Shown here one piece after another: positions 56,765-63,964 of a stretch of 64,000 nt of DNA (position 1 is the first letter of the stretch; each line of letters starts with the position of its first letter). The stretch spans positions 1-64,000 of the forward strand of contig NTKT01000005.1 in the NCBI GenBank assembly GCA_002457055.1. The letters run 5' to 3'. Below the pieces are notes generated by a model. That model ran no database searches. It saw only the letters and a list, made by a program, of their open reading frames with translations, and was not told the DNA's origin. The position numbers were made by a program, and so were the translations under genes. The DNA is from Rhodobacteraceae bacterium MED-G08. Its GTDB lineage: Bacteria > Pseudomonadota > Alphaproteobacteria > Rhodobacterales > Rhodobacteraceae.

Positions 56765-57991
56765 ATGTATAGTCGCTCATTTGCCCATATTATACTTGCA
56801 ATAATCTTAGTAATTTGGGTCGTACCATTTATCGCGCTTATAACCACTTCATTTAGATCTGAGGTTGCTTCTAAGACATCTGGGTTTTGGACTGCATTTA
56901 CCCCTACTGAGCTTGGACACCGCTTCAGTACCCATGAGAAGGGACAAAAAGTAAAAATCACGGAAATGCGTGGTAATATTTTTGACCGAATTAATAAAGA
57001 TGAAGAGTGGTTCAAAATATCTGGTGAGATCAACTCTATTATGTTCAAAGGTCGCGTTCCAGATCCAGAAAAGCCTGGCAAGACCAAGTTAATTAGAAAG
57101 CTTGTTCCTGTGGGAGAAGTTATGAATGTTCGGGATGGCGAGTTCGTTTTCCAAGCAAACGGTGACTTCACATGGTCATTCCCTGAGGAAGTTGCTCCCA
57201 AACCCAAAAATCTTGACGTATTTATAAATCAAGATCCTGTTTTTGGTGCAGAAGCGTATTTCGAGGTCCTTTTAGATAACAAAGACGTACCAAATGCACT
57301 CATATCGTCATTTATTGTAGTGGTTCCTGCAACGATAATTCCTATAACAGTAGCTGCATTTGCAGCATATGCTTTTTCATGGATGCAATTCCCTGGACGT
57401 GACTGGTTATTTATACTCGTAGTCTCTTTGATGGTTGTCCCAACCCAGTTAGCATTTCTACCCATTCTTCAGGGATTCAACGGCCTAGCATCTTGGGCAA
57501 CTTCCTTAAAACAATGGATGACCGACTGTGAGGTAACAAATACCTGCCAATTCCCAACAAAATCGTTCGCTGGTTTGTGGCTTACCCATACAGGCTTTGG
57601 TCTTCCTTTGGCGATATTTCTTTTACGCAACTACATCGTGGGATTGCCTCGTGAATTGCTTGAGAGCGCAAAAATCGATGGTGCCAACCATATGCAAATT
57701 TTTGTAAAAGTAGTTGTTCCTCTATCTGTGCCTGCTTTAGCATCATTCAGTATCTTCCAATTTCTATGGATCTGGAACGATTTACTGGTTGCAATGTTTG
57801 TAGGGCCAAGTGCGACAGATGATATAGTTTTTCCTATTCTGCTAGAACGGCAGTTAGGGACTTTTGGAGATCAGCTCCATCTTCTAAACGCTTCAGCGGT
57901 AATTTCTATGATTGTTCCGGTGATTGTTTTCCTAGCTATGCAAAAATATTTCATTCGCGGTTTGTTAGCCGGATCCGTTAAAGGAGGCTAG
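56765..57991 (+). CDS. aglG: Alpha-glucoside ABC transporter permease with periplasmic insert
   Basis: Second permease (MalG-type). I start at the ATG 56765 (408 residues) after TAAGGA; an in-frame GTG at 56711 would overlap aglF by 40 bases. The first helix (about 7-28) is followed by a large soluble insert (about 40-165) before the transporter core, as known for AglG. The EAA loop is ELLESAKIDGANHMQIFVKVVVP, with FPIL-LERQLGTFGDQLHLLNASAVI following. Ends four bases before aglA, whose ribosome-binding site AAGGAGG lies in the aglG 3' end. Confidence 0.92.
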   Translation: MYSRSFAHIILAIILVIWVVPFIALITTSFRSEVASKTSGFWTAFTPTELGHRFSTHEKGQKVKITEMRGNIFDRINKDEEWFKISGEINSIMFKGRVPDPEKPGKTKLIRKLVPVGEVMNVRDGEFVFQANGDFTWSFPEEVAPKPKNLDVFINQDPVFGAEAYFEVLLDNKDVPNALISSFIVVVPATIIPITVAAFAAYAFSWMQFPGRDWLFILVVSLMVVPTQLAFLPILQGFNGLASWATSLKQWMTDCEVTNTCQFPTKSFAGLWLTHTGFGLPLAIFLLRNYIVGLPRELLESAKIDGANHMQIFVKVVVPLSVPALASFSIFQFLWIWNDLLVAMFVGPSATDDIVFPILLERQLGTFGDQLHLLNASAVISMIVPVIVFLAMQKYFIRGLLAGSVKGG

Positions 57992-57994
57992 TGA

Positions 57995-59548
57995 ATGTCT
58001 TCTTTGAAATGGTGGGAAAATGCTGTGATATACCAAATATATCCAAGATCTTTTCAAGACTCGAATGACGACGGGATAGGAGATTTAAAAGGAATTACTA
58101 CTCGACTCAACTACTTGTCTGAGCTCGGAATAGACGCTATCTGGATCAGTCCATTTTTTAAGTCCCCACAAAAAGACTTTGGTTATGATGTTTCAGATTA
58201 TTACGAGATCAGTCCAGAATATGGGACTTTAAGAGACTTCGACTTACTCATTAGCAAGGCGCATGAATTAAAGTTACGGGTTATGTTAGATATCGTTCCA
58301 GCACATTGCTCCAGTGAGCATCCATGGTTTGTTGAAAGCAGATCTTCAACCACAAACTCCAAAGCAGACTGGTTCCATTGGGTTCAACCCCAAAATGATG
58401 GAAGCGCCCCCACAAACTGGCTATCATTTTTCGGTGGTCAAGCTTGGACCTGGGAACCGAGAAGGCAACAGTACTACTTACATAATTTTTTACCTGACCA
58501 ACCTAACTTAAATTATGCAAACCCCGAAGTTATTGAAGAATTTAACCAAATAGCCAAATTTTGGTTTGATAAAGGTGTAGATGGCTTCCGTTTAGACGCA
58601 GTGCACACAATAAATGCCGACTCTTTTCCTTATAAAAATAATCCTGCGAATCCGACATTCAAACTGGGGCCTCTTCCACAGGATCAACAACCATTTTTTC
58701 GCCAACTACATGATACAGCACAATTAAACCAACCAGGCATTCAGGAATTTTGTGAGTCATATCGTAGGATCGCAGACTCGTATGACAATGACCGGTTTTT
58801 AATGGGAGAAGTAGATGGTGATAATGACAACGCAATGAGTGTGAGTGAGACGTTTACCGAAGCAGGAAGATTGCATGCAACTTACAATTTTGATTTGCTG
58901 GAATGGGATGGCCTTAGTGTAAATGAAATAAAAGAAGCCATTTTAAAAGCGTCAAAAGTATTTAATAATACGGGAAGACTTTCGTTTGCATTTTCTAATC
59001 ATGATGTCCCTCGCGTAGCTACAAGACAACTTAAAGCATTGCATTTAAGTTCCAAAGATAGTGATAAAATGCAAATTTTATTAATGAAACTACAAATCAG
59101 CCTAATCGGTTCTAGCTGTATTTATCAGGGAGAGGAGCTGGGTTTGGAGGATGTAAAAGATATACCTAGGGAAAAGATGCAAGATCCATGGGGGATAGAG
59201 TTTGCACCTACTTTTCTTGGCAGAGACACATGTCGAACCCCTATGGTGTGGAATAAACTACTACCAAACGGTGGATTTTCTAAGGCAAATACCACTTGGC
59301 TACCAATTTCGGATAAGCATTTAGATCGAGCAGCAATCGATAGTGCACTAAATCCAAACTCAATTTACAGTGAATTGTCGAAATTTTTGAAATGGCGCAA
59401 GAAGCAGTCTGCAATGATGAATGCAAATTGCATTCTAAATATAGATGGCGACGACACGCAAATAAGTTTTGATCGTCAAAGCGATGATCAAACCCTTCAC
59501 TGTAACTTCAATTTTAAAACGTTAACGGCGTCCTTTAAGGAGATTTAA
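57995..59548 (+). CDS. aglA: Alpha-glucosidase, glycoside hydrolase family 13
   Basis: Cytoplasmic hydrolase of 517 residues (no signal peptide) that cleaves imported alpha-glucosides to glucose. TIM-barrel motifs: WWENAVIYQIYPRSFQDSN, region I DIVPAHCSSEHPWF, catalytic nucleophile Asp201 in GFRLDAV, acid/base Glu272 in LMGEVD, and Asp337 in FSNHD. Region I reads A-H-C-S, where most relatives have N-H-T-S. A short C-terminal beta domain follows. Perfect AAGGAGG seven bases upstream. Subfamily (GH13_23 or GH13_30-like) is not settled by eye. Confidence 0.93.
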   Translation: MSSLKWWENAVIYQIYPRSFQDSNDDGIGDLKGITTRLNYLSELGIDAIWISPFFKSPQKDFGYDVSDYYEISPEYGTLRDFDLLISKAHELKLRVMLDIVPAHCSSEHPWFVESRSSTTNSKADWFHWVQPQNDGSAPTNWLSFFGGQAWTWEPRRQQYYLHNFLPDQPNLNYANPEVIEEFNQIAKFWFDKGVDGFRLDAVHTINADSFPYKNNPANPTFKLGPLPQDQQPFFRQLHDTAQLNQPGIQEFCESYRRIADSYDNDRFLMGEVDGDNDNAMSVSETFTEAGRLHATYNFDLLEWDGLSVNEIKEAILKASKVFNNTGRLSFAFSNHDVPRVATRQLKALHLSSKDSDKMQILLMKLQISLIGSSCIYQGEELGLEDVKDIPREKMQDPWGIEFAPTFLGRDTCRTPMVWNKLLPNGGFSKANTTWLPISDKHLDRAAIDSALNPNSIYSELSKFLKWRKKQSAMMNANCILNIDGDDTQISFDRQSDDQTLHCNFNFKTLTASFKEI

Positions 59549-60607
59549 ATGGCACATGTAGAGTTAAAAGGTGTGACAAAGACTTTTGGGAATACAGAAG
59601 TTATTCGTGATGTTGAATTGGAAATAAACAAAGGAGAATTCGTAGTTTTCGTTGGGCCCTCCGGGTGTGGCAAGTCAACACTATTGAGATTAATATCTGG
59701 ACTTGAAAAACTAAGTAGTGGTGAAATCATTATTGCAAATAAAGAAGTAATGGATCTTCCCCCGTCAGAAAGAGGCATTGCGATGGTTTTTCAGTCATAC
59801 GCGCTCTATCCTCATATGAGCGTTTACCAGAATATGGCTTTTTCTCTCGATTTACAAAAGATGCCGAAGCTCGAAATTAAACAGCGAGTAGAAGAGGCTG
59901 CAAAAATTTTACAGATGGAAGATCTCCTAGAAAGGCGCCCCGCCGCACTTTCTGGTGGTCAGCGTCAACGCGTTGCAATTGGACGTGCGATCGTAAGAAA
60001 CCCCGAAGTTTTCTTGTTCGATGAACCTCTTTCGAATTTAGACGCTGCTCTACGTCATGACACCCGGGTGGAAATAGCAAAATTGCATCGTCAATTGGGG
60101 GCCACAACTGTATATGTTACTCACGATCAGGTAGAAGCAATGACACTTGCAGACAAAATCGTTGTCTTAAAGGATGGAGAAGTTATGCAGGTGGGCGCAC
60201 CAATGGATTTATTTAATTATCCGGAAAACAAGTTTGTGGCGGGCTTTCTCGGCTCTCCAAAGATGAATTTTTTCGAATGCAAACTAGTTTCAAAAAATGG
60301 TGCAAAAACGCTTGGCAAGGTGGAATTTGATGGCCATAACACTAACTACATTAGATTGGTCTCACAAGAGAAAAGCGCTGGTGACGCTGTACATTTAGGA
60401 ATTCGCCCTCAGGATCTAAAAATCAAAACTAATGGTGCAATAACGGGTAACGTTACATTAGTCGAACGCCTTGGCACGGAAACTGTTGTAGAACTTCTCT
60501 CAAAAAACGGTTTCCCTTTTAGATTTGCTTCACCAGAAACTCTAGATTTAGAAATAGGTAGCCAAGTTTGTTTCAGTTTTGATCGCCAAAAGGCACACAT
60601 ATTTTAG
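59549..60607 (+). CDS. aglK: Alpha-glucoside ABC transporter ATPase
   Basis: MalK/UgpC-type ATPase of 352 residues. Walker A GPSGCGKST (36-44), signature LSGGQRQRVAIGRAI (about 133), Walker B VFLFDEPLSNLDA, H-loop YVTHDQ, and a C-terminal TOBE/MalK regulatory domain (about 240-352). Its ATG directly follows the aglA stop and GGAG lies just upstream, so it is tightly coupled. This completes the aglEFGAK import and hydrolysis set. Confidence 0.95.
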   Translation: MAHVELKGVTKTFGNTEVIRDVELEINKGEFVVFVGPSGCGKSTLLRLISGLEKLSSGEIIIANKEVMDLPPSERGIAMVFQSYALYPHMSVYQNMAFSLDLQKMPKLEIKQRVEEAAKILQMEDLLERRPAALSGGQRQRVAIGRAIVRNPEVFLFDEPLSNLDAALRHDTRVEIAKLHRQLGATTVYVTHDQVEAMTLADKIVVLKDGEVMQVGAPMDLFNYPENKFVAGFLGSPKMNFFECKLVSKNGAKTLGKVEFDGHNTNYIRLVSQEKSAGDAVHLGIRPQDLKIKTNGAITGNVTLVERLGTETVVELLSKNGFPFRFASPETLDLEIGSQVCFSFDRQKAHIF

Positions 60608-60696
60608 TTTTAAGTTCGTAACTACTTTCACTTATTAATTTTTGCTAAGCTGATATTATCCGTTTCTAACTATTTTTGTATATCCCGCAGCTTTTA

Positions 60697-60714
60697 AAAA
60701 TAATTAATTATTTT
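60697..60714. repeat. 18-bp perfect AT palindrome
   Basis: AAAATAATTAATTATTTT, a perfect palindrome in the 185-base gap between aglK and the next gene. The 12-mer TTTTAAGTTCGT occurs directly repeated at 60608-60619 and 60711-60722, flanking most of this gap. The palindrome may be a regulator site or a weak hairpin. Confidence 0.5.
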
Positions 60715-60792
60715 AAGTTCGTTTGATACATTTTTTGTACTTGATCCATCTAATAATGATGCAATCATTCTATAGAGTTAGGAGAAGAACCA

Positions 60793-61416
60793 ATGTCATA
60801 TGTAGCTGTCAGAGAATTCACACCTATGATTGGAAAAGATGCGGTATTAGAGGATCGCATTCTTAGGACATCGGATGTAATAGAAAAGTACGGTGCAGTT
60901 TCCAGAGTAGGTAAAGTTATTGGAGGTCACAGGGCTGGTGATTACGAGCTCTATAATTGGTATGAAACCGTGGCAGCCGGAGCCAGTGCAATGGACGGTT
61001 ACTCAAATGATCCTGACCTAAAAAAGATATTCGAGGAACGAGCCCTGACTCCCGTTGCAGAAATGCGAGGTCCCTGGCTGGGAAGAATGCTGCATAATTC
61101 GAAAAGTACTGATCCGAGAAAAATAGTGCTTGCTCGAGATTATCATATGCCACGAAAAAATGTTGCTAAGGCAATGGAATTAGTACCAAACTTGCAAGCA
61201 ATTTGTGATGAAAATGATGTAGAAATGGGCGTAGGAGTGCCTGTAATTGCTTCAGATCATGAAATGATGCGAATTATATACAGGTTTAAAGATTTAAAAC
61301 ACTGGGGCAGCGCTACTGATGCAGTTATCGCTAATCCTAGTTTTTCTGAATTAGTAGACGCGGCCAATGAACTTGGAACATTAAAACACTCCAGACTAAT
61401 AATGATGGTTAAATAA
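60793..61416 (+). CDS. Unknown protein with two ferredoxin-like (dimeric alpha/beta barrel-like) halves
   Basis: 207 residues in two similar-sized halves (about 1-100 and 107-207). Each starts with a strand of the type YVAVREFTPMIGKDAVLEDRI / KIVLARDYHMPRKNVAKAMEL, with conserved Tyr-Glu-Leu-Tyr-Asn-Trp-Tyr in the first. The pattern is like NIPSNAP or antibiotic biosynthesis monooxygenase (ABM) proteins, but I cannot name the family. No signal peptide. TAGGAGAAG upstream gives a strong ribosome-binding site. A cupin follows 51 bases on; the two are likely co-expressed. Confidence 0.78.
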   Translation: MSYVAVREFTPMIGKDAVLEDRILRTSDVIEKYGAVSRVGKVIGGHRAGDYELYNWYETVAAGASAMDGYSNDPDLKKIFEERALTPVAEMRGPWLGRMLHNSKSTDPRKIVLARDYHMPRKNVAKAMELVPNLQAICDENDVEMGVGVPVIASDHEMMRIIYRFKDLKHWGSATDAVIANPSFSELVDAANELGTLKHSRLIMMVK

Positions 61417-61466
61417 TTTGAAAATTAATTTTGCTAGAGTTTTATTACTTATAAGGAAGAAAAAAT

Positions 61467-61811
61467 ATGCCAATCGAAGTAAAGAATTTTTCATCTGCTG
61501 ATGAGGCCAAAGATATGCCTAATGCACGTATGGAAGCAGTAAATGTGCTCAACCAACGTGTTATGAAGTTGACATTAAGTCCAGATTGGAAATGGTCAAA
61601 AGATATAAAGCCAATAATAGGAACTGATACTTGCCAAGCGACCCACACCGGAATAATAGTAGAGGGTGCTGTACATTGCGTTTGTGATGATGGTAGCGAG
61701 GCGACCTACACAGCTGGCGATGCATATGCGATTTCACCAGGTCACGATGCATGGGTTGTTGGAGGCAAACCGGCCGTAGTTTATGAGTTTGCGGGTATGT
61801 GGGGCGAATAA
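61467..61811 (+). CDS. Cupin domain protein
   Basis: Single small cupin of 114 residues. Metal-binding motif 1 is poor (THTGIIVEGAVHCVCDDG), motif 2 is GDAYAISPGHDAWVVGG. Such proteins often bind small molecules or metal. AAGGAAG lies seven bases before the ATG. It follows the tandem alpha/beta-barrel-like protein and may act on the same compound; no pathway can be named. Confidence 0.85.
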   Translation: MPIEVKNFSSADEAKDMPNARMEAVNVLNQRVMKLTLSPDWKWSKDIKPIIGTDTCQATHTGIIVEGAVHCVCDDGSEATYTAGDAYAISPGHDAWVVGGKPAVVYEFAGMWGE

Positions 61812-61903
61812 ATTACCTTAAAACTCTTTGACTTTATCAAAAGGAAAATTAATTTACAATCCGTAGCCAACAGAAGCTTTAATGACTTACAACGAGGTTT
61901 CTG

Positions 61904-62101
61904 ATGAATGTTAGTGATTATAATACAATAAAGACCGTTCTTAAAAAAACAGAGAGAAAAAATAAAAGAGCAAAAATAGGGATTATCGATATTGCCAAGG
62001 AAAGAGGATATCTCGATAGTAGTGGGAAAGTAACTCCAGAAGGCAGAAGATTTCTCCAAAAACGAATAGAAAATTCGTCGCTTACAGTGCGTGGTACTTA
62101 G
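61904..62101 (+). CDS. Small basic unknown protein
   Basis: 65 residues, strongly basic, with KKTERKNKRAKIGIIDIAKERGYLDSSG and KVTPEGRRFLQKR. The ACGAGG six bases upstream of the ATG supports translation. IDIAKERGYLD is reminiscent of a small helix-turn-helix, but no family is recognised. It may bind nucleic acid. Confidence 0.6.
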   Translation: MNVSDYNTIKTVLKKTERKNKRAKIGIIDIAKERGYLDSSGKVTPEGRRFLQKRIENSSLTVRGT

Positions 62102-62154
62102 TACTTGCGGCAAATATACGAGTCACTTTCTTTTTCTAAACGAGACTTTTTACT

Positions 62155-63072
62155 TTGCTGAGTAGCCCAAGACCCTCTGCTATTTTAAGTGCAAAGCTCT
62201 TAGGTTATTTAGCTGCCATAATTACAGTGTCCATTTGGGCAGCCTTCTTAGTTGGAACTCGTTTTGCGATAACCAAAAATTTTTCTGTTGAAGAAATATT
62301 AGTACTCAGGCTCCTGCCAGCTGCTATAATAATGGCACCACTTATGTTGCATCTTGGCATCCTGCCCCCTGGAAATAATCTAATTACTAGGCTCATTTTT
62401 GCGCTAGGTGCCAGCGCCTTGTTCCCATGGGTGCTATCAGTAGGGCTTTATTACTCACCTGCGTCCAACGCAGGTGCATTGGCTCCTGGAACTCTTCCTT
62501 TTTGGACAGCATTAATTGCTTATTTGATTGTCCACGAAAAACCAGAATTCTCTAGACAAATTGGCCTGTTTATAATTTTGTTTGGGGCCTTTTTGATTGG
62601 AATTTTAAAACTTGATGCAGATCTTGCCAATCTAACCTGGGTTGGAAATATACTTTTCTTGCTCGGAGCTGCTCTTTGGGCAATTTATTCAGTTTTATTT
62701 CGTCAAAGTGGGATCGCTCCGATACACGGACTTGTAATTGGATTGTTTTGGGGAAGTATTGTCTTTGTCCCAATTCTTCTCATTTTTGGAGATGTAAGCT
62801 TTCAGCACGCCAACCTTTCAAATATTTTCCTTATGATAGTTTTGCATAGCTTCATTGTAGGAATTCTAGCGATGCTATTATTTACCTATGCAGTAAAAAT
62901 TTTAGGGGCAGCCCAAACGGCTGCTTTCGGTGCACTTACACCAATTTTATCCATGTTGGGCGGCATATTTTTGCTGGATGAAATAATTACGCCCGTAAAA
63001 TTACTTGGAATCTGTCTTGTAACTATAGGAGTTCTTTTTGCGTCAGGTGCGCTCAGGTTTACGAAAAAGTAA
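62155..63072 (+). CDS. EamA-family drug/metabolite permease
   Basis: DMT-superfamily permease of about 305 residues, ten membrane helices in two EamA halves (IWAAFLVGTRFAI ... APGTLPFWTALIAYLIVHEKP; NILFLLGAALWAIYSVLFRQ ... AAFGALTPILSMLGGIFLLDE). The proposed TTG start has no clear ribosome-binding site, so the N terminus is uncertain. It ends before the hairpin at 63103. Substrate unknown; it may export or import a metabolite linked to the neighbouring cupin pair. Confidence 0.85.
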   Translation: MLSSPRPSAILSAKLLGYLAAIITVSIWAAFLVGTRFAITKNFSVEEILVLRLLPAAIIMAPLMLHLGILPPGNNLITRLIFALGASALFPWVLSVGLYYSPASNAGALAPGTLPFWTALIAYLIVHEKPEFSRQIGLFIILFGAFLIGILKLDADLANLTWVGNILFLLGAALWAIYSVLFRQSGIAPIHGLVIGLFWGSIVFVPILLIFGDVSFQHANLSNIFLMIVLHSFIVGILAMLLFTYAVKILGAAQTAAFGALTPILSMLGGIFLLDEIITPVKLLGICLVTIGVLFASGALRFTKK

Positions 63073-63102
63073 CATAGACATTATGATTTATCACTTTGAA
63101 GT

Positions 63103-63152
63103 AAAAAGCGGATCGACAGTAGCTCCTCCCAAACCTACTGGATCCGCTTTTT
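63103..63152 (+). terminator. Bidirectional terminator-like hairpin after the EamA gene, loop CTCCTCCC
   Basis: Perfect 12-base outer stem (AAAAAGCGGATC / GATCCGCTTTTT), a two-base bulge, then a 6-base inner stem (CAGTAG / CTACTG) with loop CTCCTCCCAAAC at 63123-63134. A T-run closes it, so on the plus strand it reads as a Rho-independent terminator of the EamA gene; the A-run makes it work on the other strand too. The C-rich loop is a strong anti-Shine-Dalgarno sequence, unusual for a mere terminator. Confidence 0.75.
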
Positions 63153-63241
63153 CAATCTCTCCCCAGAAAGATTAAACCAATTGTGCTAAAGATAGCACAA
63201 GAGTCAACAACTAATTGATTTTATATAGTAAAATGAACGTA

Positions 63242-63324
63242 TAAGTTTAGTTTCCGAAAAAATGTAGGCCCAATAAAAGGGACCAGCCATATGGGAGAGT
63301 ATAGCTGGCCCTGTCCCAAACTTA
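63242..63324 (+). ncRNA. Candidate structured RNA with TGGGAGAG loop
   Basis: An outer 7-base stem (TAAGTTT 63242-63248 / AAACTTA 63318-63324) encloses a hairpin at 63278-63312: AGGG/CCCT, a bulged A, CCAGC/GCTGG, ATA/TAT, and loop TGGGAGAG. GGGAGAG (63293-63299) is exactly complementary to CTCTCCC at 63157-63163, just after the upstream terminator. No promoter is certain. Could instead be a chance fold in AT-rich DNA. Confidence 0.4.
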
Positions 63325-63541
63325 CAATCAAGACAGAAAATCTGACTGCTCATTATTTATATCTTTAGCGAATAAAAAGATTTGGGAGGATATCTCTATC
63401 CGCTTGTGCATTTTAATAACGCTCCGATAATATAGCATATTTTTTTGAATATTGCTAACTATATATTAAAAATTGACAAATAATAAGCAGATACACTTTC
63501 TATACTATAAAAGGAAATAATAGATACTTATCCTCAGTAAA

Positions 63542-63603
63542 TGTAACTTGGTAGATCGTGTGAATAATCATTCTTCTCTTCCTACAACGACAACCAAGTT
63601 ACA
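63542..63603. repeat. 11-bp perfect inverted repeat with 40-base pyrimidine-rich loop
   Basis: TGTAACTTGGT (63542-63552) and ACCAAGTTACA (63593-63603) are perfect reverse complements; TCGT and ACGA inside extend the stem by four pairs after a small internal loop. The apical loop holds TTCTTCTCTTCCT. Consistent with a second small RNA or an mRNA leader of the DUF1737 gene, 190 bases downstream. Confidence 0.5.
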
Positions 63604-63793
63604 CAGCTTTCCAGATCCTTTTATAAAGCCCAACTTCTGAATTGATAAAAAAAGCTAATCCAAAATTTCTGAATGAAAAATCTGCTATAAGATTATAAAA
63701 ATATTGAAAGCTCGTATTTCTTAAATCTGATAATCTTAAATTAATTGTTTAAAAAAATTCATCTGGCTGTTCAAACAATAGGAAAGATAAATA

Positions 63794-63964
63794 ATGGATA
63801 ATAAGTATGTCATCGCAACAGGATATAGTCGTGCAAACCTATGTGAACACGTTTCAAAATACATAGAAAACGGATGGCACCCCGTAGGCGGCATGGTAAT
63901 CGATTTTAATGATGAGGAAGATGATAAAGTTTATTGTCAGCCAATGACTGTATTATCTCCATGA
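63794..63964 (+). CDS. DUF1737 domain protein
   Basis: A 56-residue protein matching DUF1737: YVIATGYSRANLCEHVSKYIENGWHPVGGMVI and a C-terminal YCQPMTVL. The L-x-x-x-V-x-x-x-I-x-x-GW-x-P-x-GG pattern is characteristic. AGGAAAG lies upstream of the ATG. Function unknown; such domains are often found as small standalone proteins in proteobacteria. The window ends 36 bases later. Confidence 0.85.
   Translation: MDNKYVIATGYSRANLCEHVSKYIENGWHPVGGMVIDFNDEEDDKVYCQPMTVLSP

Larger units (their letters stand above)
63073..63793. other. 720-bp gene-free region with several inverted repeats
   Basis: No convincing open reading frame on either strand. It contains the terminator-like hairpin at 63103-63152, a TTGTGCT-N6-AGCACAA hairpin (63181-63200), the structured element at 63242-63324, an unpaired TTTGGGAGGA at 63381-63390, and a long-armed inverted repeat at 63542-63603. 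A TTGACA (63473) and TATACT (63501) lie 22 bases apart, too far for a standard promoter. The density of structure suggests one or more small RNAs. Confidence 0.55.

Noticed and set aside
63473-63506. TTGACA and TATACT as a promoter
   Set aside because: The spacer is 22 bases, too long for a sigma70 promoter; neither box has a partner at 16-18 bases.
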